Made by a program: the position numbers and the translations under genes. From the NCBI GenBank assembly GCA_015680685.1, contig MNCI01012690.1, positions 3,751 through 59,170 on the forward strand: a stretch of 55,420 nucleotides of DNA, given 5' to 3'. The notes under the pieces were generated by a model. That model made no database searches and was not told where the DNA came from. It saw only the letters and a program-made list of their open reading frames with translations. Of the stretch, positions 47,818 to 55,420 are shown one piece after another; the first letter of the stretch is position 1, and the number at the start of each line of letters is the position of its first letter. The stretch comes from Gnetum montanum (taxonomy: Eukaryota > Streptophyta > Gnetopsida > Gnetales > Gnetaceae).

Positions 47818-48470
47818 GATTAGAGGAACGGACTTGGCCCTGATCTTGGAATGATGGATTAATGACATGTTAATCATGCTTTACACGTAGGATTCACTAT
47901 GCCCTGGGTCCATTACCTCATGTTCCAATCTCTACGATCCCTTTCTATAGTTCGTCTCATCTCATTGTTCGTGTAATTGTAGCTCGTGTCCCGTGTAACA
48001 TAGAATTCTTACCTCATTCTGGTAATATTTACATGTGTATATTTTGTGGAGTTAGTGTGGATTACATTTAACCCTTCTAGTACCCATGGACACTTTAAGT
48101 GTGGTTACACAAGGGCATTATAGGTTGGAACCTGCTTTGGGGAGGACCCACTTGTGTAATTTTTTATAATCCTCGGTTATGACATAGCTTACACATGTCA
48201 TTTCTTACCCTTAGTATAATTTTAACAACTTTCTTTCCCTACTACTATCCCTATGACTAATAATGTTCCCATGTATCATTACATAACCTTTTTCTTACCA
48301 CCCAAGATTTTATTAATAAAATCCACACCATTATCATTAATGGTGCCTTTCGAATTAATGGAAATACCCTAGATCCCCATGATAATAGCCAATGTCCTCA
48401 ATTTCCAACGTTAATTTCCAAATAATCCTTTAAAAATTTGGTATTTTTTTCGTGCCCTATGTCCATAGGG
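47818..48470 (+). other. E4 interior between the nested element and its internal promoter, no gene
   Basis: Continues E4. Includes the block CTGCTTTGGGGAGGACCCAC at about 48132-48151, shared with E1 (615-634) and E2 (minus, near 10775). No coding region seen. Confidence 0.6.
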
Positions 48471-48530
48471 CCACGATATCGTGTACGTGATGTACCATAC
48501 ATGATATCGCGTTCCCACTAGCTATAAATA
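48471..48530 (+). promoter_or_regulatory. Internal palindrome/TATA module upstream of the E4 accessory gene
   Basis: CACGATATCG, TGTAC, GTGATGTACC and ATGATATCGCG lie in a row, followed by CTATAAATAGG (TATAAATA at 48523-48530). This repeats the U3 layout of the LTRs in the middle of E4, about 500 bp upstream of the accessory ATG. Inferred to be a second promoter; absent at the corresponding place in E1, E2 and E5. Confidence 0.55.
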
Positions 48531-48534
48531 GGTA

Positions 48535-48558
48535 CCCCCCCCCCCCCCCCCCCCCCCC
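48535..48558. repeat. Run of 24 C
   Basis: Uninterrupted C tract just downstream of the internal TATA box. Length may be unreliable in the assembly. Confidence 0.9.
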
Positions 48559-48726
48559 ACCCCAACCACACTTAGCATCATTTTTGCCATTTACACAGGG
48601 GATTTTTTGAATTTTTTTCTCTACAACTTGCGATTGAGTGACCCTTTCATTTCTCACTATATCTCACTCGCTGGTACTCCAATTTTAATTCCTTCTGAAC
48701 CTACTTGAACCCGGAGTGTTCAGCTT

Positions 48727-48739
48727 AGTCGTGGGGGAG
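48727..48739 (+). other. Internal polypurine-like tract of E4
   Basis: AGTCGTGGGGGAG. It shares AGTCGTGGGGG with the terminal tract of the same element (51965-51975), whereas E1 and E2 have AGTCATGGGGG at both places. Confidence 0.5.
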
Positions 48740-49028
48740 GGACATCTGCCAAAAAGTGCCTAAATTTTTTGGAATTTATCATCACCCAAAGGACATCATT
48801 TAGGGTAATTAACTATAACACTTAGAATAATTGTACCACAAAATCATTTAATCCCTAGGTATAATGGGAAACTAAAAATTGGAATCCACCTAAGTCACAG
48901 GACTCATCATTACAATCTTTTGGGAAATATCACACGTGATAACATAAGATCATTAATTAAGGAAAGTAGTAACGTATAACGTAACTTTAAAAACAACCTT
49001 ACTAATGCTTGACCTCGTGTGATTGCAG

Positions 49029-51815
49029 ATGGTCCCAAAATGTGGACAACAGGAAGGTCCTTCTCAAGGTGGAAGCAAATGACCTTGGAGAGGTGGAAGA
49101 CAAGGTCTTACTAGAAAACATGCAGAATAGAAGGAACAATCATTCAGTATTCATCAAGAAGATCCTCCTAATTTATGGTCTGGGCAGGTTGAAGGAGGAG
49201 CTGCTGCAATGCCTAAATAGGGACAATAGCTCATGTTTCCTCAAGATTGCATTCAAGCCATCCATGAGAAGTCCACATTCACTGCGATGATTATGGAATT
49301 AAACTTTGAATCATTTGTAGAGCTCACTCCTAAGGCCATTAGGGACCACCTCAAAGCATCTCCCTTATGGCCTATCCTCTCTGAAAGCGGTGCCTAGTAC
49401 CTAGGAGAGACATACCAATTTTGGCAGAAAAGGGAGCAAGGCACCACTATCAATATTTGTGGTGTGATAGTTGACTTCTCCATGTAGGCCATTTCGGAAG
49501 TGTTAAACCTTCCAAATACAGGGCCTACAGTTGCTCAGTTATTCATCCGTTCAGACCCCAATGTGTGAAAGTATTGGTTGGAGAAGGCTTATGGCAGAGA
49601 TGAAACATTTTGTGAGTTGATGATGAAAGAGAGGATTTACTTCAAAATTGGAACATATCACCTCTTCCCCACAAAGGACCTAAAAATAATATCAACGTAT
49701 GTGGCTAGAGGATGTGCAGTGTTGATGGGAAAGGTTAACACTAACCTACCCCATCTATATTTGATGGAGATCCTGAGGTGGTTCGAGGAAGGAAAGACAA
49801 GGAAGATGGCGTTGCCTTTCCCTTATCTTATCAAAAAGCTTTGCCAACATGCTAGTATCTAGGGGTACACCAATGATGTCCTCCAAAAAGCCAAAACTGC
49901 TTCATATGCTGAATTGATGAAGGTGCCTGCTCCAAGGAAAAGTACTAGCAAAGAGCTGGGACTAGAATAAGAAGAAGAACCGACGGCTAGACCAACTACA
50001 ACTCAACTTGCAGGACCTAGCCAACCTCCCAGCATGGGTCCCAGCCAACAACAGGAAGTAGGGCCCAGCACAGGCTAGGATCAACAATCGCCGCAAGACT
50101 ACAGACTGTTGATGAGCCACCTTAGGGCCATCACTAAGATGGTCAGTTGGGGAAGTTGTGATGACGTAAACCTCTTCCATGTCATCGGTGATGCCATTCA
50201 GCCTACTGTTTCATTGGATTGCACAAGGGTGAAAGGATCTATTCACATAGGAGGAGGGGAAAGTAGATGGTCACAACAGATCTTAGGGAATGCAACATCT
50301 TTTCAGGTGCAATTAGAGACTAGTGAAGGGACCATCGTGGTGGTCATGCAACACCAGAATGCCGTGAGAGCTACAAAAGTGGTCACTGGCCACATTAAAG
50401 AATCATTCAACATACCTGTTATGCCATCGGTAGACTTCGTAAGAGCACAGGATGCTCAAACTTTGGCCAGAACCTCAATGACTCCTGCGGAACATGAGGA
50501 TGTGCTTGATCGATTACTTCAAATGGGACAAGTAATGACGTCCTTGTTTGACATCCCTCAGGATGTTACAGCAATTCAGTTAGACCTCATTTCCACAAAG
50601 GGGAAGCTGGTCTTAACAGGAGTGAGGGCCGAGCATGCTAAAGCTAAAGTGCAAAAATTGCAAGAACAGCTCATGGCCCTACAAGAAGTACAATGGGATC
50701 CCCTGCAATTTTTTCCCATAGACTAGCTAGATAATTTTAGAACTGAGCAGCTAACCAAGCTAATAGCAAAGAATAAAAGGGTGTTTTATGAAAAAGAGAA
50801 GGTTGTTTAGGATGCCTCGGCAACACAAGCATAAACTCATGTGCATCTTCAGGCACTCAAGGCCTTACAAGAAGAAAACAAGCAATTGGTTGCAGACAAC
50901 CTTCAGTTGACCACTGTAGAAAATAAAAAGAATGCTCTTGATGAACACTTTCATCAATTATGAGAAAAATTCATCTAGGTCAACCGAGATGTAAGCCGTT
51001 TAGCCAGAGAAAATTGAACCCTCTCGATGGAGGAGGTACGCGTCATTCGTCAACAGTTAGCTATTGAGATAAGCACATGGAAAAATGAGGCTAAACAACA
51101 TGAGAATTTGAAGGAGAACTTCTACAACCAGGTGGGGATGTATAAAAAGATCCTTGAAAAAGAGATCCATATGGCTAAGGCCCAAATCAACACTATCAGT
51201 GCTCAACACACTGATTGGTGGGCCATATTAGACACATACGCATTCGCCCACCAAGCGGAAGTTAAGAACCAAGACCTGTAGATTCAAGATCTTACAGAGT
51301 ACATGGAGTTGGAAAATCTAAGGTATTCCAACCTTGCCATGTTAACAACAGGGTACCCAAGGATAGAGCTCGAGCAGTAGGTATCAACCACCCACATCAA
51401 ATACAAAGAAGAATTTGCAGAATGCAAGAAGCTGTTTGAAAAATTGGAGGTTGCAAATTTTGAACTTGAGGTGGTGAAAGCTAGCTACCAGGGATAGAAA
51501 GATGTCACAATAAACTTGGCTTGATGGCTAGCAGACTTTCATGAGTACAAGGATAAAGCTAGAGCCTATGAGAAGGAACGACGGGTGTTCATGGCTTGGT
51601 ATGTTAAGGCCAACCAAATGTTTCTGCAACTACCCTTTCCATGAGAAGTGTTGACTCCATCAAACGTTGGAACATTAGCATGGATAGCACAAGACCCTCA
51701 AATCGAAGAGCAAAAGCTCCAGGTCATACTTCCATGCCATCAAGCCTCAAAGCCTGGAGCACAAGACAAAGGGAAAGCACCAATGGAGGAGCCACTGCCA
51801 CCAGGAACTACATGA
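49029..51815 (+). pseudogene. Accessory gene of E4: plant-transposon-protein-like domain plus coiled coil, 929 codons
   Basis: One frame from the ATG at 49029 to the TGA at 51813-51815, broken by about twenty in-frame stops (mostly TAG) and no frameshift. A splice-acceptor-like TGATTGCAG sits against the ATG. Codons about 90-300 carry INICGVIVDFSM and ISEVLNLPNTGPT, then MALPFPYLIKKLCQHASI, resembling the accessory proteins of plant gypsy elements called putative plant transposon protein (Transposase_32-like). Codons about 310-360 are Pro/Gln/Ser rich. Codons about 500-850 are charged and heptad-like (KAKVQKLQEQLMALQE, LKALQEENKQLVADN), i.e. a long coiled coil. The end is Pro-rich (PMEEPLPPGTT). 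It lies in the sense direction after gag and after the internal promoter module. The actual biochemical role is unknown. Confidence 0.7.
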
Positions 51816-51964
51816 GTTCCAAAATTTTTGTAGTTGTAGCACCTTTTTTTGTATTGTCTTTATTTTTTTTCTTCCCACACTACGGCATCATCCCATTTCA
51901 TCATCCAATAATCCCATACCTATCCAATATGTAATAATTGTAACTCAAGGACGAGTTTTCATTT

Positions 51965-51977
51965 AGTCGTGGGGGTA
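51965..51977 (+). other. Polypurine tract of E4
   Basis: AGTCGTGGGGGTA directly before the 3' LTR. Confidence 0.8.
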
Positions 51978-52772
51978 TGATGAGTTGCATTTTGGGCAAC
52001 TGTGATATCGCGTATGCGATATCGCAGCCCGTCACTAGTTCTATAAATAAGAGGTTTCTCTCCCTTGTTTCTCAATCAAGTTTTTAGTTCCTTGCCAAAC
52101 TCTTTTAGTTTTCCCTTTCTAGAGTTAGAATTATTTCCCAGTGTATGCCTGCAGTGTGGTGAATGTACTTGTATGGAATCCTTTATTTGAGTGTGACATA
52201 CTTGGACATGCACATGACCAGAAATAAAGATTGAGATTACTTCATCATTTTAGCATTCACTTAGATTATTTATTTATTTAATTATTATTTACTTCTTTCC
52301 TAGTTAATATCCTCTAACCCTTATCTCATGTTAAAACGCAGAATGAGTACGACTTGATTATGAGAAATTAAGTGTGACTACTTGGTAACCCAGTAGCGTA
52401 CCTAGGATCTGCACTTGGTAATCCTAGTGGTAGTCATGCACAAAGTCCAAGATGTGTATGGATAATCAAGGAATGGATGCTCATCACACTTAGGCTGGTT
52501 AATATTCTCTTACCATTTCTCTCTTAGCTTAGATAATATTACTTTCCATTGCCTTTAGGATAGCTTTAGATTAGAAAACACATCATACACCTCACTCTGG
52601 ACTAAACCATACGTGACAAAGCTCATTCTAGTCTAGGTGGGAAGACAACAAACTGTAACCTAAGGCTAACTGTCTAGATTCCACAACTAGTCTGTATGTG
52701 GAGTTCGACTGGATCGTGCATGTAACGCTCATATTCGTATGCTTGAGTGTAGGGGTACCTCGCCACTCATCA
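51978..52772 (+). repeat. 3' LTR of E4 (795 bp)
   Basis: TGATGAG...CTCATCA. One palindrome pair (about 52003-52026, TGATATCGCG / TATGCGATATCGC) before TATAAATA at 52042-52049. Otherwise collinear with the 5' LTR. Confidence 0.92.
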
Positions 52773-52777
52773 ATGAG
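52773..52777. repeat. Target site duplication of E4 (right), ATGAG
   Basis: Pairs with 25374-25378. Confidence 0.9.
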
Positions 52778-53286
52778 TAGGAGAGAAAGCTCTGGAGTAT
52801 GGAGAGCTTACCAAGAGAGGGTGTAAGAGCACATTGAGTGAGTGAAATTGGTGATTACAACTCCAAGGCTAACTATGTGCTATGTTGGCCTATGTTTTCT
52901 AGTCTCTTGTATCTTATGTATGAATTAAGATCTTAGTTTTAGTTTGAGAAAATATTTGATTATTTCTTCCATTGAGAACAACCATTATCTTATTGTAGAT
53001 CCTCATGTTCTATAATATCATTTGACCATAAAATTTTTTGGATGTTGTGGTTTTTGAAAACCCTATTATAATATTCTAATTGAAAAATTGAAAATAGCTA
53101 GTTTCTTATTTTCTAGAAAATTAACTATCTCTTCATAATGTCTAAATTTAGTATTTAAAGGTGACTAATAAGTAGAGTGAACTTACTTTAGCATTATTGG
53201 TATGTATTAGAACATTGTGTTGACTTTTGTATTAAGATTTATACTTATTGTTTCTTGGAATTGGTTAAGGATTTTGTTAATTTTAG
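52778..53286 (+). other. Leader-like stretch of an older gypsy element, no gene
   Basis: Continues copy B of the old LTR-like repeat after E4 and precedes a gag start. Contains the GAGAAAGCTCTGGAGTATGG segment common-looking in leader DNA; no PBS could be fixed. Confidence 0.4.
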
Positions 53287-53761
53287 ATGGAACCTAAGAA
53301 GAAACAAGTGCAAGCACTAAATCGAGACATGTAGGCATGAAGTCTACCTTCCAAATGATGGTTTCTCAATTGGATGAAATCAGCACAAAGGTAGATAGAA
53401 AAACTAGACCTAGCCATATCCAAACACAAGGTTATGACCATGTGCTCTTAGATGAAGAAGTTTCACAACCAAGTGAAGATAGAGAGGTTAAAGAGGAAGA
53501 AATATCTAGCTATAGGAGTGTAGGAATCCATCACCAAATGATTCTAAAGGAATGAAATATTATTCCTTCAATGATAATTCTAAGGACTCCAATGGTGATA
53601 AATACTTCTTCTCTAGGTAAGCTTGATAAGGAAGATGAGGCAAGGCTTGCTAGAGTCTTTAAAAATGTTGCAAGACTTTTGTACATGGAGTTGAAGACTT
53701 TCAATGGTGTAGATGATACCAATGCTTTTGCAAGTTGGATAAAGCCATTTGAGAAGCATTT
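53287..53761 (+). pseudogene. Truncated Ty3/gypsy Gag (chromovirus-like N-terminal part)
   Basis: The ATG at 53287 (MEPKKKQVQALNRDM) needs one frame change near 53330 to continue as KSTFQMMVSQLDEIS, an acidic linker, and then LYMELKTFNGVDDTNAFASW...FEKHFDE. The last block fits the start of gypsy gag (L-P-x-F-D/N-G...W...E-x-F-F). It ends where the E5 LTR begins at 53762, so E5 inserted into gag of an older element. Which gypsy clade is uncertain; the basic MEPKKK start suggests a Del/Tekay-type chromovirus. Confidence 0.55.
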
Positions 53762-54697
53762 TGATGAGCAGAGAGGTATCCCTACACTCAACCATACAAA
53801 TACGAGCGTCCACACATGATCCAGTTGAATTCCAAGGACTAAGTGCTTCTGCACTTTTGTGGAACAAGGATGGGTTAGTCAATCGTTATCTTCCCAAGCT
53901 TACTTGTATAGCACAATTGTATGGTTAAGTAAACTTGAGGTATATGATTTTTATATATTTGGATATTTTATGGCCTAGTGCTACAAAGGACAAATAGAAT
54001 ATATACATATATAATAACACAATATCTTTCAGTTTTTTTATTTCAAACTGGAAAATCCAGACATGGGAAATCATACCTGCAAGAGGAGAGAGATAACTAT
54101 GTAACTAATTTAATTTAACTACTTAACTATGCTTCAACTGGTCCTAACACCAACATTTTTTCTCACTTGTTGTACACATCTTGAACCAATGAAACACTAC
54201 CGAAATTACCAAACGCTAATCGTTACTAGGATACTAAGCGTTACACACATGCTCAAAGTAATTGTACTAAGTGTGCTTACTTATGAGAGTTATAGGGTGA
54301 GAAAGAGAATATTAATTAACTAAGGAAAGAATTAAGTAATAGCAATTAACATTAATTAATCTATTATGAATGCTACAAGGTTTATCACAAAGTTCATCTT
54401 TATTTCGGTACACAAGGTGTGCTCAGATACACAATGCTCGAATGAGGATCCATTTACTTTATAACTTCTACTACAGGCACATAGAAATAATTCTAACTCT
54501 AAGAAGGAGAAAAGGCAAGAGTTTTGGTAAGGGGCTAAGACTAATTAACAAACTACTCAAACCAAGTGTTCCCACTCTTATTTATAGGCAACAAGATAGG
54601 CCCTAATATTGGATGCCTGATATTGCTTGGAAGGCTCTAATATCACGTACCTGATATCACGGATGTGATATCGTGTACCAAATATTGCAGCTCATCA
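53762..54697 (-). repeat. 3' LTR of E5 (936 bp), minus orientation
   Basis: Begins TGATGAGCAGAG (others TGATGAGTGGTG) and ends CTCATCA on the plus strand; the ACCCTACACTCAACCATAC-like end block, TATTTATAGG near 54579 and a decayed palindrome array follow family order. The flanking target duplication cannot be checked because the far end is outside the window. Confidence 0.8.
54577..54688 (-). promoter_or_regulatory. U3 palindrome array and TATA box (E5), decayed
   Basis: TAATATCACGTACCTGATAT and TGATATCGTGTACCAAATAT preserve the paired-arm, GTAC-centred layout with many substitutions. Confidence 0.5.
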
Positions 54698-55359
54698 TAC
54701 CACCATGATTGAATGAAAACTCATCCTTGAGTTCCTTACAAAATATTGGAAGCTATGGGATTATTAACTGAATGAGAACTAACAACGATAGGAAATAACA
54801 GACTCAAAGTGCCTGATAAATAGATCGACAAACATATTACAACATTGGTGTTCATGCACTTTGTGATGAAAAATGTACATAGATGACATCCAAACCCTCA
54901 TTTGACAGCTTGAAGAGAGAGAAAAGAAAATGAGGTACGTTGCTGCTGATGCCGTGATTGAGCCTTTCATTGTTTATCCATAGCCACATGACCAAACTTG
55001 TTCTTGGCGTAAATGCTCCAACTCTAGTCCATCCCAAGTGCTTCCTCCTATCCCAGTCCATTTTTTGTGTAATTACCATATACACACACAACATAGTCAT
55101 GAATGAACAAGGATACGTAAGCCACAATGTAGTTGATACCTTGCCTAGATATAAAGTGCATTAGCTAAGTTGTTGTTATGGTAGATACTGGGTTAGAGGT
55201 TTATCATTGATAACTACCCAAGGTGTAGGGGTGATACAAGTAGTAAAATGGAAAAATTTGTGATAGGGCCCCATGACTAATAGCAAACCTCCAGTAGCAA
55301 TAGGGTGGAAAAGTATAGGGAATAAGAAAAATGGAAAAAATAACAACGGTGATGCCAAT
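54698..55359 (-). mobile_element. E5: 3' internal region, interrupted by E6
   Basis: Matches E1/E2 interior in reverse: degenerate polypurine tract at 54698-54710, then ACTCATCCTTGAGTTCCTTAC, a residual accessory frame (54852-55127, minus, around the ATG at 55079 where the acceptor AG reads AT), and the internal polypurine-like GGCCCCATGACT at 55267-55278. Other short frames here are shadows. Confidence 0.75.
54852..55127 (-). pseudogene. Residual accessory frame of E5
   Basis: A 91-codon open frame whose central part (KHLGWTRVGAF ... WINNERLNHG) aligns with the E2 and E1 residual frames. Function unknown; could be non-coding homology. Confidence 0.3.
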
Positions 55360-55420
55360 TGATGAGACGCGATTTTCACTAGGCCGCGATATCACGTACG
55401 CGATATCGCGTCCCGCCGCC
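55360..55420 (+). mobile_element. E6: start of another LTR of the family, inserted in E5
   Basis: TGATGAGACGCGA, as at the E1 LTR start, followed by a nearly intact palindrome (GCGATATCAC, GTAC, GCGATATCGC at 55386-55409). Runs off the window. The preceding CCAAT (55355-55359) would be its target duplication. Confidence 0.8.
55386..55409 (+). promoter_or_regulatory. U3 palindrome (E6)
   Basis: A 24-bp palindrome with a single mismatch, the best preserved besides the E1 copy at 1463-1486. Confidence 0.65.

Larger units (their letters stand above)
25379..52772 (+). mobile_element. E4: non-autonomous LTR retrotransposon with accessory gene, split by a nested Tat element
   Basis: 5' LTR, Asp-type PBS, gag (26352-28331), a T-rich spacer, then the nested Tat element (29055-47812). 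Beyond it come the conserved GGGGAGGACCCAC block near 48136, a promoter-like palindrome/TATA module (48471-48530), an internal polypurine tract (48727-48739), the accessory gene (49029-51815), the terminal polypurine tract and the 3' LTR. Flanking ATGAG duplications prove one insertion. Without the nested 18.76 kb the element is about 8.6 kb. No protease, RT, RNase H or integrase belongs to E4 itself, so it would need enzymes from another element. Confidence 0.9.

Noticed and set aside
48457-48657. Minus-strand frame encoding poly-Gly
   Set aside because: Created by the C24 tract; nothing else supports it.
49009-49290. 93-codon plus frame at the start of the E4 accessory gene
   Set aside because: Out of frame with the 929-codon reading, which begins at the ATG after the acceptor site and is supported downstream.
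1-55420. Search for tRNA, rRNA, snRNA or an intact host gene
   Set aside because: No cloverleaf with A and B boxes, rRNA core or long uninterrupted host-like exon was recognised; the exon-like blocks at 36842-40840 lie inside the Tat element.

Overview
This window looks like nuclear DNA from a large, repeat-rich seed plant. It is AT-rich and shows no intact host gene, tRNA, rRNA or prokaryotic operon. Almost everything recognisable is LTR retrotransposon sequence, nested several levels deep and decayed mainly by transitions and nonsense changes. The species cannot be named from the sequence. All family names below come from reading translations by eye; no database search was run.

The dominant family (copies called E1-E6) has LTRs of about 0.8-1.04 kb with TGATGAG...CTCATCA ends, an Asp-type primer binding site, and a short U3 built from palindromic GCGATATCGC arms beside a TATA box. 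Its gag (and, in E2, protease) resembles the Athila branch of Ty3/gypsy, but no copy here carries its own reverse transcriptase, RNase H or integrase, so it looks non-autonomous. Layout: E1 3' end (1-2458, +); unassigned DNA with a Copia RNase H relic (2459-9180); E2 complete with TSD CCTAT (9186-15959, -) and an N gap in one LTR; unassigned DNA with an old LTR-like repeat (15965-23455); solo LTR E3 (23456-24328, -); E4 (25379-52772, +, TSD ATGAG); a gag fragment of an older gypsy element (53287-53761); E5 (from 53762, -); and the first 61 bases of E6 (55360-55420, +) inside E5.

E4 spans 27.4 kb because an 18.8-kb Tat/Ogre-like element (29055-47812, TSD TCACT) is inserted in it. That nested element has 1.9-kb and 1.4-kb LTRs, a gag-protease reading frame, a pol reading frame (RT, degenerate gypsy RNase H, second archaeal-type RNase H, integrase) and, between protease and RT, a roughly 5-kb antisense gene whose proposed introns mostly keep the reading frame.

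The most interesting features are two accessory genes of similar general type in two different retroelement lineages. In E4 it is a 929-codon sense gene after gag, preceded by a second copy of the palindrome/TATA module and a second polypurine tract. In the Tat element it is an antisense, multi-exon gene. The palindromic U3 arrays, the internal polypurine tract that matches the terminal one copy by copy, and the repeat-driven LTR rearrangements also deserve a closer look.
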